A stretch of 64,000 nucleotides of DNA from positions 3,301,795-3,365,794 of the forward strand of contig OZ026555.1 in NCBI GenBank assembly GCA_964020155.1, written 5' to 3'. The DNA comes from Chondrilla cf. caribensis. Taxonomy: Eukaryota > Porifera > Demospongiae > Chondrillida > Chondrillidae. Made by a program: the position numbers and the translations under genes. The first letter of the stretch is position 1. Every line of letters begins with the position of its first letter. The notes beneath the pieces were generated by a model. The model was not told the origin of the DNA, ran no database searches, and worked only from the letters and a program-made list of their open reading frames with translations. Positions 1-16,993 of the stretch are shown here, in pieces.

Positions 1-180
1 CTTTGACCCCCCACCTGGTGAGACGCTAATACTAGTGTAGCAAGCTAGTTGGGGTAATATCCAGTGATTATAACGTCTATCAATCTAGCTTTGATGGTTT
101 CTGCAATCAATAGCCCTTCATATACAATGAGATTTGTACTAATAACAATATTGTACAAATAAATATGAATAAAGACATAG

Positions 181-240
181 TGGAAAGTGGACAAAAGGAC
201 TGGTCCCAAAGTGTCCACTATTGAAGAGGCTCAACAGTGT
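181..240. repeat. fragment of a short dispersed TIR-element family
   Basis: The tract contains the words 'tggtcccaaagtgtccact' and 'gaagaggctc', which resemble the interior and end of the short inverted-repeat elements at 46242-46416 and 29450-29614. Only one end is visible, so it is a fragment. The remainder of 1-590 shows nothing else that I can support. Confidence 0.35.
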
Positions 241-913
241 TGATGTGGCAGATAAAGTATCTATACATGTGTATGTGCATTTATTTTAGTTGGACTGTAT
301 ATTTTGAATAAACTCGATTTGCAAACATTTATTTTACAAATTCCTATTTATCAAAAGTAGATGGCTGGATTGTAGTTCAGTTGTGAATTTATGAAATATG
401 CATGTCTCACAAAAGGTACTATAAACATGGTATGTATGGGCACATTTTGTATATACCACACCTCTACTGTAGTCTGTTTGGTATTTGTGTATATTATGGT
501 ATCCTAATACATGTTACTTGTACAAAATAAGTATGACAGTGCTTTAGGGTGCAAAGCTATCACCGTGTTCTCCACAAATCAATGATTACACTGTGCACAC
601 GGCAGGTCACTGTCAATGGGGGAGATTTGTGACAGAGTTTGTTTACTGCCCGTACACTGAGGGTGTGTCCTACCCATGCACACCCACAGTGGAACCACCT
701 AGCACAAACCCAAAGGGATCCCTATTTACCTACTTACCTTCAACTGGCATGATTCCATCTCAGCAACATACACAATCATACACATGATTTTTTGGTGTCT
801 AGCTGGGAGGTGCAAACTACGTGTAAACACAAAACTTACTCCACAAGAGATTGTGTTAAATAGCCGACCATGTGTGTGTGGTACAATACTGTCTTTGTGC
901 TTACATTGTTCAG

Positions 914-8282
<7,369 letters not shown>

Positions 8283-8302
8283 TTTTGGTGAAATTTTGTG
8301 GG

Positions 8303-8308
8303 AATAAA
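8303..8308 (+). promoter_or_regulatory. polyadenylation signal of the tyrosine kinase gene
   Basis: AATAAA lies 21 bases after the stop codon of the kinase gene. This is the expected order, although the 3' UTR would be very short. Confidence 0.5.
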
Positions 8309-9392
8309 TTGCTCTATAACCGTATGTGTGTTTGAGTTCAATTTTACCTCTTACTCGTTGGGAATTAATTGCATTGAGTGTATCTGTTACTGTAAATGAT
8401 GTCCTTTATTAATATAGAATTCATATTATCACGTACATAATATACTTCATTACAATTATACGTATGTGATAAAATTAATGTCATTTATACAGAGAGTTCA
8501 AATCATGCATACGCATAGCACGCAATTTATATGTTTATATACCGGTACTTTGTGGTACATTAAGTTTGATTAGTAGATGGTTGCAAAGCTTTTAACTCAT
8601 TTACGTTTTTAGGCACAATAAAACATTATTATACAAGTAATAGCTATATATTAATATTAAGGGCAATGTGTGTGAAATCTATAATAATATGCTTACATAA
8701 TATATTATACATATATAATATTATAATACCATAGTATTGTGGTACTTCAGCATTGCATGATGTAATGCAACATGCATATGGATGACATGCACCAGAGGGG
8801 ATTGCAATCAGATTATAGCACACAATAAAAGGGTTGAGATGTGTGATGTAAGGCTTGAAAAGCATGATACCATCCCATCACCTAATGTGGTGACCTTTTA
8901 ATAATGTACACACATATGATATGTACATGTCGTGGTATAGTCACTACCTGACCCGCTATAATGTGTAAAGGATGGAAGTTGACAGAGAAATCCTTAGAAT
9001 TCTATGTGAAGTAAATTAAGAGTTAAAATTCACAAACAATACTATACAGGCTTTATGGTTTGAGAGGGGTTTCAGATTTAGACATGAATCGTTAACTACA
9101 ATAATGTGAAGTCCTTAGGAATATACGTAGTACACTCCATATCATGCCTTCGGCTTGGCCCCATGGCATATTGGATTACATAACAGCCACACGTCCATCA
9201 CAAACCACTTTAATGAAAGTTTGATATCATTTCCTTTTTTGGAGACATGATCTCCAATATTAATAATAATTACACGTTTTTAATCTGCTCGCATTATCTT
9301 CTACATGGTAAAGTCGTGCATACATAAGATAAATAATAATATTAAATGCCTCCTAAGATATTAGAGTTAGAGTTGACTAGGTGATGTGTCCT
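8309..9392. other. AT-rich intergenic region between convergent genes
   Basis: Kinase gene (plus) and carrier gene (minus) converge here. I see only AT-rich sequence, no coding signal and no clear repeat. The last ~35 bases before the carrier stop (attagagttagagttgacta) match the sequence below the second carrier, so they belong to the shared 3' UTR. Confidence 0.5.
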
Positions 9393-10301
9393 TTATCCAA
9401 GACGCCACTTGATGTACAATTCGGTAAACTTGTCAAACCCTGCAAGCACACCGGCACCGGCAACCCCACGGAGGATGTTAGCTCCTGCCCCTTTCATGAA
9501 AGACATCATACCTTCATTCTTCAAAATCTGGATGGCGCAATCAAGAGATCCCTTGTATTTGACAGCCTCGCCGGATGTCATCATCATGCGTCTTCTGATG
9601 GTGTCAATGGGGTAGGACACAAGGCCTGCACTGACGGTGACGGCATATCCCAGGCAGAAGGACAAAATGACACCAGCATCGTCTCCAAGGAGGATGGGCT
9701 TGAGGGTGTCGTAGAACCCGAAGTAACATCCACGGTAGACAATGATACCAACACAGGATATCATGAAACCACGGTAGAGACCGACAAAGCCATCAGATTT
9801 GAGAGTCTTGCGGTAGACATCAACAAGTCCGTTGAACTGACGAGAGGCGCCTTTCCCCGCAGCCTTGGCGTCGTTGGCAAGACGAGTACGGGCGTAGTCG
9901 AGGGAGTATACGAAACACAAGGACAGGGCTCCCGCTGCACCGCCGGATAAGATGTTCTTCGTGAACTTAACCCCGTAAGAGTCGGTTTTCTTCATGTTGA
10001 ACATGGCTTTGATTTTACCCTTGAAGGCGAAGTTCAGAGCTTGGGTTGGAAAGTAACGGATACAGTTGGCCAAATTACCTCTCCAAAATGGGAGTACGCC
10101 TTCGGTCCTGTAAACACGAACGGTACAGTCAATGACACCCTTGTAGGGTTCTTTGAGACGGCCAGTCTTTATCATCTCATCTTGGTTCTGAATGAGAAGC
10201 TTTATCCTCTCGATTGGGGCGGCAGCTGTCTTGGAAATGACAGCAGCGACACCACTTAAGGCAAAATTCTCAGCGAAACCGAGTTTTCTCGACTGTGCCA
10301 T
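9393..10301 (-). CDS. mitochondrial ADP/ATP carrier, intronless, copy 1
   Basis: Exchanges ADP and ATP across the inner mitochondrial membrane. The 302-residue frame shows three mitochondrial-carrier repeats: PIERIK, SLDYAR and PIDTIR in the PxDxx[KR] positions, and the family signature RRRMMM. Substrate-contact residues recalled from the bovine carrier (K22, R79, R279) are present as ISK, NCIRYFP and NILRG. The frame stays open 28 codons further upstream (to 10385), but the ATG at 10301 is chosen because copy 2 starts at the same place and their similarity stops just above it. The sequence [24 protein letters not shown] and TSGEAVKYK resembles plant and fungal carriers more than animal ones. 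There are no introns, and the coding sequence is GC-richer than its flanks. Confidence 0.95.
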   Translation of the reverse strand: MAQSRKLGFAENFALSGVAAVISKTAAAPIERIKLLIQNQDEMIKTGRLKEPYKGVIDCTVRVYRTEGVLPFWRGNLANCIRYFPTQALNFAFKGKIKAMFNMKKTDSYGVKFTKNILSGGAAGALSLCFVYSLDYARTRLANDAKAAGKGASRQFNGLVDVYRKTLKSDGFVGLYRGFMISCVGIIVYRGCYFGFYDTLKPILLGDDAGVILSFCLGYAVTVSAGLVSYPIDTIRRRMMMTSGEAVKYKGSLDCAIQILKNEGMMSFMKGAGANILRGVAGAGVLAGFDKFTELYIKWRLG

Positions 10302-11119
10302 CTTCTGAACGATGTACGATTTACCGGACACTGAGGTCACCTCCCTTGGCAACTGAATCACGCGGTGATAGGTCCTCGCTTGCAATTTTCTTTTGAAAAT
10401 TGAAACGTAATCACGTGATAGTCACAAGACGTAGCATGTGATACTATTATCCACAATACAAATGATTGTAGTCTTAAAGGAGCAAGTGACAATGCATTGA
10501 TGGTTTGATCGGAGTCCTGTATGTGAACTTGGCTCATCACTAGGTATGTTCTTGCTGCTTTTCCTAGTAGGTACATGGTACTACTGTTGGGAACAAATTT
10601 AAACCTATACATTCCTTGTATGTACTTACATAGTACTACTCAGTCCTTTCAGGGTGAACATTCACTAGTTCAGCCCTCAACTATGAAAGATGTACATAGA
10701 GCAACAACATCTAATATCAGTATCCTTAACATCTTTTCTTAATTGCTCCTGTCACTCTTCTTAGTGTTTGGTCCCAATATAACTGGAACCCTCTACCCTC
10801 ACTGTACACAAGCACTTCACAATTTTCTCTAGATCTGTTAAAGCAGTCCTGTTAACAGCTGACCCAATGGGACTTTTGAGTTCATCTCACTCAATTTCCC
10901 TAATAGACTCTCCATGACATGTATAGACTTGGAATAATTTCTCATCATAGTCACTGATTGTCACATAGCCTTATTAAACCATGGCCATATTAACATTGTC
11001 AAGTCCTAACTGCTGCCCCGTCACTGTATAATAATTAAGAGTACTTGCAAAAATACTAGTACTATAATAGTTACTGTTATGATTTTTAAATTCCATTTTG
11101 CACTTGCATATTGAAACAC
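10302..11119. other. intergenic, upstream of carrier copy 1
   Basis: Holds the 5' flank of carrier copy 1. The sequence just above the ATG (ttctgaacgatg on the plus strand) is shared with copy 2 and then diverges. No other gene is seen. Confidence 0.4.
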
Positions 11120-11164
11120 AGTATATCAATCTACTAATTATTAATTAAATATTAATACAATAGT

Positions 11165-11235
11165 TAATAATAATAATAATAATAATAACTAGTTCAGACA
11201 GAGTCTGAAGGGGCTCGCCTAAGCTCGCCCTGTTA
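11165..11235. repeat. (TAA)n plus GGGGCTCGC...GCTCGCCC module
   Basis: A TAA run is followed by ggggctcgcctaagctcgccc, the same module that ends the two larger GC-rich units at 12453-12474 and 13067-13088. It is probably a truncated copy of that family. Confidence 0.55.
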
Positions 11236-11556
11236 GCAGGGGTCAGCATAGATGCACAGTAGCTGGCATCGAAAACGTACACACAGACACTGACTGATGT
11301 CTGCAGCATGCATGCTCTATTCAGGCGATTATGGAAATGCCACCATATAGCTAGGAACAATAGCAGCTGATGTAAGCGTTTCGACAACAGCTAAGTACAT
11401 GCAGTGTGCTGGGTTCTGCTGATGTGCAGTAGTTGCAGTAGTGACAACATGTTTATTCCATGTTGCAGCGCAGAGATGTCTGTGTTGTATTGAAGGATGA
11501 CAATGATTTTATAGATGTATTACACAGCATCAAAATGAGTCAATGCGTAAATATAA

Positions 11557-11606
11557 AACCCTAACCCTACCCTAACCCTAACCCTATCCTAACTCTACCT
11601 TAACTT
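11557..11606. repeat. interstitial CCCTAA telomere-like tract
   Basis: Several CCCTAA units with degenerate members (ccctac, tatcct, aactct), in opposite orientation to the TTAGGG tract at 2874. Confidence 0.75.
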
Positions 11607-12004
11607 ACTCCCTACTCCAAACGTATTATAGGAAGAAATACCAAATGTTGATAAGTGTGTACATCAAAATGCATTGATGTCATCTCATTGTGTTAGACAG
11701 CTACAGCTTGCCCCATTCAGGTGCATATGTCAGCATGTGCACATAGGGTCTGTCCCATTTAGCAGCAGATGTGCCCAAGTTGAAGTACAGGAACAATAGC
11801 AGTTGATGTATGCGTGTCGACAACGTTACTTTGCGTTTCTATGTGTGAGACCATAGGGCCTTAACATGTATTTCGAGATTCCTTGTTCCACAAGAGAATC
11901 ATTCAGACACAAAAGGTTCAAAAGCATGAACATATGGTCTAACAAACCATGTAACAATTTTAGAATGGTCAAAATAATGAGAAATAGATGTTTTAACACG
12001 TAAG

Positions 12005-12370
12005 ATATAACGCCCGAATCGCCGAAGAAGGACCCTACTCCCCCGGTCGTTTCCTGCCTTTCAGAAGATGTCCCGAGTGTCCCCGCGTCTTTCTCGTTCT
12101 AGAATAATGTTTCATGTGTTTGTCGAACGGTTCGAAGGAGATCAATTCGGCCAGTACCAGAATTGGCAGTCGATCAAAATGGCACGGCGTCCCAAAGAAA
12201 GAATCGTCAACGTGTTCGAAAAATCGCCTCGATCGTCTCGAAAAGGACATCCACGTCTTTCTCCAGACGTACCAGATGTCATGAAAAGTGTTTCCGTCCT
12301 TCAGAGGGTCGTACGATCGCGCCAGACGTCGAAAACGTTGGCCAAATTGTTGGCCTAAATTCGTAATACA

Positions 12371-12407
<37 letters not shown>

Positions 12408-12475
12408 CCACACCGGAAGCGTAGGCGGGCAGGCGGCCGACTCGCAAGAGAGGGGCTCGCTTAGGCTCGCCCCAA
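12005..12475 (+). mobile_element. GC-rich SINE-like unit A
   Basis: GC-rich, CpG-rich block in AT-rich surroundings. Its end (ggcctaaattcgtaatacaaa, then (TA)n, then cca caccggaag, then ggggctcgcttaggctcgcccc) lines up with the end of unit B at 13000-13088. A shared 3' end with a simple A/T-rich tail suggests a non-LTR, SINE-type element. The 96-residue frame in it (12068-12358) matches nothing I know. Confidence 0.5.
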
Positions 12476-12539
12476 ATAAGTTTACCTATCCTACTATGGC
12501 TACATCCACAACAGTATATAGGAACGCAACCGAAACACG

Positions 12540-13111
12540 TAGAATCGCCATCTTTTCAGGCCAATGACGTCATGCACAAATGTCTGCCAAAGTGGATGTC
12601 ACCGTGCCTTCAGCTATGACATTACGTCATCGACATCCCTATGTCGTTTGCGATGGTGATCCGTTTGAAATACGTTCTTCAAAGTGGGGTGGACTTGACG
12701 GGATTCCCTGGCTTCTTGTTGGAGACCCGACTATTCCCGCCGCCTACTTGGGCCTTAGTCGAGACTTGAGGGGAGGATAAAGCTTCGGCCGAAGACCTGC
12801 CTCGTTCGAGAGAGAAACGGCAGCCAGTCGAAGACGGTCGAGTCGGGTAGAAGACTCGGAGCCCCTCGCCCGTAAAATCGACCGACGGCGTTGCTGAATC
12901 GCTCGAGATTGTGCCCGAGCCCGGTCGAAGACCTTCTACGAGGCCTTCGTCGGCAAGGAGGCAGCCGAATCGAAGGGAACGACGCTTTTCGCTTCTGGGC
13001 CAAAATTCGTGTGATACATATATATATTGTGGACCACAACCGGAAGTCGGGCCTTACCGCTAGTGTGGGGCTCGCTTCCGCTCGCCCCAATAATAATAAT
13101 AATAATAATAG
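12540..13111 (+). mobile_element. GC-rich SINE-like unit B with (AAT)n tail
   Basis: Second member of the same family. It ends ggccaaaattcgtgtgataca, (TA)n, ccacaaccggaag, ggggctcgcttccgctcgcccc, then an AATAAT tail. The trinucleotide tail straight after the conserved end is what a retroposed element would leave. Confidence 0.55.
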
Positions 13112-13442
13112 TAATATACAGCTTCTTTATTAATTAATTAAATGAAATAAAGTAAAAATATAAAAAATAAAATTCAATAATAAAATAAAAAATAAAAAGT
13201 ACATCAATCTTCTTTATTATAATTATAGTTATCATTATCATTCATTGACAAACAACACAGTCAAATACAATTTCAAGTGTATAAAATTAAAATGGATACA
13301 ATAATTTAGTGTAATGCAATAAATGAATAGCTGATATTATATTGTTATGGTTTGTGACATGTGCAAGGTGTGCATAAGAATGCAATATGCACGAGCTGAT
13401 CTACATACTACATGTCAATAAGATAAGATGATAGGATGAGAT

Positions 13443-13514
13443 CAGCAGAGAACAAGAAATTTCCGTGAGTGACTGCATTGATGCATGTACATCTTTATGC
13501 CTGGCATGTATGTA
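13443..13514 (+). pseudogene. fragment of a tyrosine kinase exon/intron boundary
   Basis: The sequence agcagagaacaag...ttccgtgagtgactgcattg, followed by atgcatgtac, closely matches 7190-7262, the end of kinase exon 7109-7222 with its donor site and following intron. A few bases are deleted. No other kinase sequence surrounds it, so it is an isolated relic about 6 kb from its likely source. Confidence 0.75.
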
Positions 13515-13800
13515 TACTTCCTGTCCATTTCTGGGCAAACCCTGGCGATTGGCATGAAACTGTCACCCCTATGTTTGTAGTACAAATTGTCACTAAAAAC
13601 TTCCACTAAAAGACAATCTGCAATCAAATGAAGTGCAAATTGGCCAAAGTTTTGTTGCCTGAAAGTAATTGAATGCATTGGCAGACCTTAAATTGATCAG
13701 GGTCTGCTAATGACTGAATTAGATTAATCTCACGCTCAGTAATAATATTTATAACTGCTCCTTAAATATTAGAGTTAGAGTTGACTAGGCAATATGTCCT

Positions 13801-14709
13801 TTATCCAAGTCGCCACTTAATGTACAATTCAGTAAACTTGCTGAACCCTGCAAGCACACCGGCACCGGCAACCCCATGGAGAATGCTAACACCTGCCCCT
13901 TTCATGAAAGACATCATACCTTCATTCTTCAAAATCTGGATGGCGCAATCAAGAGATCCCTTGTATTTGATGGCCTCGCCGGACCTCATCAACATGCGTC
14001 TTCTGATGGTGTCAATGGGGTAGGATACAAGGCCTGCACTGACGGTGACGGCATATCCCAGGCAGAAGGACAAAATGACACCAGCATCGTCTCCAAGGAG
14101 GATGGGCTTGAGGGTGTCGTAGAACCCGAAGTAACATCCACGGTAGACAATGATACCGACACAGGATATCATGAAACCACGGTAGAGACCGACAAAGCCA
14201 TCAGATTTGAGAGTCTTGCGGTAGACATCAACAAGACCGTTGAACTGACGAGTGGCGCCTTTCCCCGCGGACCTTACGTCGTTGGCAAGACGAGTACGGG
14301 CGTAGTCGAGGGAGTATACGAAACACAAGGACAGGGCTCCCGCTGCACCGCCGGATAAGATGTTCTTCGTGAGCTTAACCCTATAAGAGTCGGTTTTCTT
14401 CATGTTGAACATGGCTTTGATTTTATCCTTGAAGGCGAAGTTCAGCGCTTGGGCTGGAAAGTAAATGATACAGTTGGCCAAATTACCTCTCCAGAATGGG
14501 AGTACGCCTTCGGTCCTGTAAACACGAACGGTACAGTCAATAGCACCCTTGTAGGGTTCTTTAAGACGGCCAGCCTTTATAATCTCAGCCTGGTTCTGAA
14601 TGAGAAGCTTTATTCTTTCGATTGGGGCGGTAGCTGTCTTGGAAATGACAGTGATGACACCACTTAAGGCAAAATTCTCAGCGAAACCGAGCTTTTTCGT
14701 CTGTGCCAT
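13801..14709 (-). CDS. ADP/ATP carrier, intronless, copy 2 (substrate-site residues changed)
   Basis: 302 residues from ATG to TAA, co-linear with copy 1 and nearly identical over most of the length. PIERIK, SLDYAR, PIDTIR and the ISK lysine are kept. Two key positions differ. NCIRYFPTQ of copy 1 is NCIIYFPAQ here (CGT to ATT at the position of bovine R79), and NILRG is SILHG (position of R279). The signature RRRMMM is RRRMLM. In known carriers these arginines hold the nucleotide phosphates, so copy 2 may not exchange ADP/ATP. The open frame and largely conservative changes argue against a simple pseudogene; a changed substrate is possible. Confidence 0.9.
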   Translation of the reverse strand: MAQTKKLGFAENFALSGVITVISKTATAPIERIKLLIQNQAEIIKAGRLKEPYKGAIDCTVRVYRTEGVLPFWRGNLANCIIYFPAQALNFAFKDKIKAMFNMKKTDSYRVKLTKNILSGGAAGALSLCFVYSLDYARTRLANDVRSAGKGATRQFNGLVDVYRKTLKSDGFVGLYRGFMISCVGIIVYRGCYFGFYDTLKPILLGDDAGVILSFCLGYAVTVSAGLVSYPIDTIRRRMLMRSGEAIKYKGSLDCAIQILKNEGMMSFMKGAGVSILHGVAGAGVLAGFSKFTELYIKWRLG

Positions 14710-14752
14710 CTTCTGAACGATGCACGCTAGTCTTATCTATGGTCTAGCTAGC

Positions 14753-14834
14753 TAGCCCATCCCCGCACACTCCCTATGGGCGTTAAGAGCGTCTTCCGCA
14801 CTCTCCGCCCGTAGGGCGTGTGCGGGGACGGGCT
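14753..14834. repeat. 29-bp inverted repeat (foldback) upstream of carrier copy 2
   Basis: Arms 14754-14782 and 14806-14834 pair with three mismatches (agcccatccccgcacac against gtgtgcggggacgggct), with a 23-base loop. It is GC-rich and sits about 45 bases above the ATG of copy 2. Copy 1 has no counterpart. Confidence 0.8.
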
Positions 14835-15489
14835 GGCTATCATAGCGATGCCACGACCCATCCCATCGAACGTAACAATGATTGGCAAGAAATGGTACCG
14901 TTTATACTTTATTGCTATTATTATAATGCTATAAGTTTTTTCTATTAGTATGGGGACAGACTGAGAGGTGAAACAACAATATGATCTACCTCGAGTCTAT
15001 TATAGAATTGTCTGAGCCTAGGACACAAGTTTGATATTGTGTATGTTGGATCAGTATTGAGATATCGTACATGATACTATTCTGCTATTATGATATCTAA
15101 CACTATGTGTTATAGTTGTAGCCCCTCTAGATGTGCTACAGCAGTGTTAAAGTTGAATACCACTTTATCTTGCTGTTGCATACCTAAACGCTAGCCATGT
15201 GAAGCTGCCGTTGAAGTCTATAGAGAGATGTTGAATTGTGTGAGCAAGCAATTGTAGTACAAGTTCTAAGCAAGAGAATATCGTGATACTTATTAGTTAC
15301 ACGGACTAGCTACTTGAGTAAGTTCATATGAACAATAAGGCCTGGCAAGGCCAAAAAATTGAGGGCACGAGTCATACGGGTACAGTAGGTGAAATTGAGA
15401 TTGAGGTGATAGGCGAGTACTGGAGTACCTGAAGTTAGCAGGGGATCTTCAGCAGGTCCATGTCGTTGTCCCAGAGTTGGCTATTCCTT
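14835..15489. other. intergenic, nothing recognised
   Basis: AT-rich sequence between the foldback and the retrotransposon relic. No coding signal or repeat recognised. Confidence 0.4.
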
Positions 15490-16055
15490 GCCCAGAAAAT
15501 TCATTGAGTACAGGTAATAAAAGATCTTGCTGCTCTTTAGTGCATCTTTAGTGGATTGGAGGAAATGTCCAAGGGTACTGATCTTCAGGGTGCGGTAGAT
15601 GACCTTCAAGTTTGAATGGTTGCCTTGTCCATGTCATTTAGGATGATGTCGTACTTGTTGGATTTCCTGCATGGACCTTGCACTCTGCAGTCCTTTAAGT
15701 GAGTTATGGGGAATATAGTCAATTCTAGGATGTACACGGAATCTGGTGTGACAATGACTATAGGTCTGGCCTCAAAGGGATGGGGATCAGCCACTGTGGG
15801 ATGGTTAATAGTGGACTGTCTGAGACTCTCCAATGTGGTAAGTCCACATACACTTTGAGGCTGGAATTGGGGCTATTAATGATTGACTTGATCCAAGAGG
15901 TGATAATTTGGAGTGTAGAATCATGTCTCCAAGAGTATCTTCCTTTTGGTCCATGCAGAGCAGAGAGACAGCAGCTGAGGATGTGGTTGGTGGTTGGATT
16001 CCAGCAACTGCACAGTGTGCATTTGCTGTTGGCTGTGATTTATTATAATATGATA
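15490..16055 (-). pseudogene. frameshifted C-terminal remnant of a retrotransposon polyprotein
   Basis: Read on the minus strand, the frames give PTTNHILSCC, GRYSWRHDSTLQII, KVYVDLPHWR, then after a frame change FEARPIVIVTPDSVYILELTI, CRKSNKYDIILNDM and STLGHFLQST. This order (CysHis-type segment, GRYxWRHD, DLP, RPDIV, LELT, GHF) is one I recall downstream of reverse transcriptase in retroelement proteins predicted from cnidarian and sponge genomes. Frame changes and the missing N-terminus mark it as dead. The element class is not certain. Confidence 0.65.
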
Positions 16056-16719
16056 TTATTGTTGTTAGAAATGGTACCGCCTCATACTGTAGAATAAGTA
16101 CTAGTTACTACACGTTTTCCATGCCTATTGCATGCGTTTACTGTTTGAGACCCGACATATTACCGTTATATACTTTTGTTTGTGTTCTTGATGCCTGCAT
16201 GGTAGCCATTGACTATTGGTTCCCCAGTAAAAATAAGATTCCTGCACCTGATAACTGTATAATATAACAATATAAAATATGATTAGGATCCTGGGAGGGA
16301 AATTGCAGTCCTACTACTACTACTACCAACAGTACCTTGTCCCTATCATTTTACTAGTAATTCTACCAGCTGCAGTGCCTACCATATGCTTGTATCAGCC
16401 AACTGGAGTACTAGGGAGGATAATTCTTCGCCAGAGTTTAATATCATAAGGGCTTATATTCTACTCATGCATTGTGTCATTGATTTCAATAATTCATACA
16501 CATGGAAAAGAATTTTCAGGTTATTAAGAAGTCCTTATATGTATGAATATTTATAACTCTATTCGCGAGACATAAGTTGCATAATAATATTATATTATTG
16601 TATATGAAAGACTGATGGTCGAGAAGGTTAAAAAGACCATATTAACAATTACTAACTATAATGCACGGTAACTGTATGATATTATAAGTATCTGATAGAA
16701 TACTACTTCAATTGCTACT

Positions 16720-16930
16720 ATTGTGATTTTTAATTTCACAATTTGCACTTGCATGTCGAAGCACAGTACATCAATTTTCTTTGCTGTAATTATAATTATC
16801 ATTCAAGCACATACAATCTAATACAATTTCAAATGAAGTAAACCCTAATGAATACAATAATCCAGTGTAATACACTAATTGAATACATAGCTGATATTTT
16901 AATACAATAAATATTATAATAGCTTTGTGG
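16720..16930. repeat. dispersed AT-rich repeat, uninterrupted copy
   Basis: Matches 11081-11131 joined to 13200-13380 (ttgcacttgca...gaa..acagta.atcaat, then ttctttattataattat..., then aatacaatttcaa..., then tagctgatatt). This copy gives the state before the 2.1-kb insertion at the other locus. Confidence 0.65.
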
Positions 16931-16993
16931 CTACAATTTGTATGCGAAAGCATTATAAGTTGATGTACATACTACATGTATATGGGGTTATTT

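Larger units (their letters stand above)
11120..13210. mobile_element. composite 2.1-kb GC-rich insertion bounded by 13-bp direct repeats
   Basis: A dispersed AT-rich repeat whose uninterrupted form lies at about 16720-16930 is split here. Its left part ends at 11132 and its right part resumes at 13198. Both edges carry agta(t/c)atcaatct (11120-11132 and 13198-13210), with one mismatch, as expected for a target-site duplication. The insert contains telomere-like repeats (11557-11606), two related GC-rich units (about 12005-12475 and 12540-13111), and AAT trinucleotide tails. No reverse transcriptase or transposase was recognised in it. Confidence 0.55.

Noticed and set aside
593..787. 64-codon Cys-containing frame as an extra receptor ectodomain exon
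   Set aside because: No convincing acceptor/donor pair that keeps phase with the exon at 914; left unassigned.
9381..9950. 189-codon plus-strand frame
   Set aside because: It is the antisense shadow of ADP/ATP carrier copy 1; a similar shadow lies over copy 2 at 13876-14358.
12035..13133. Frames in the GC-rich units (66-111 codons)
   Set aside because: Overlapping frames on both strands with no domain; stops are simply rare in GC-rich repeat DNA.
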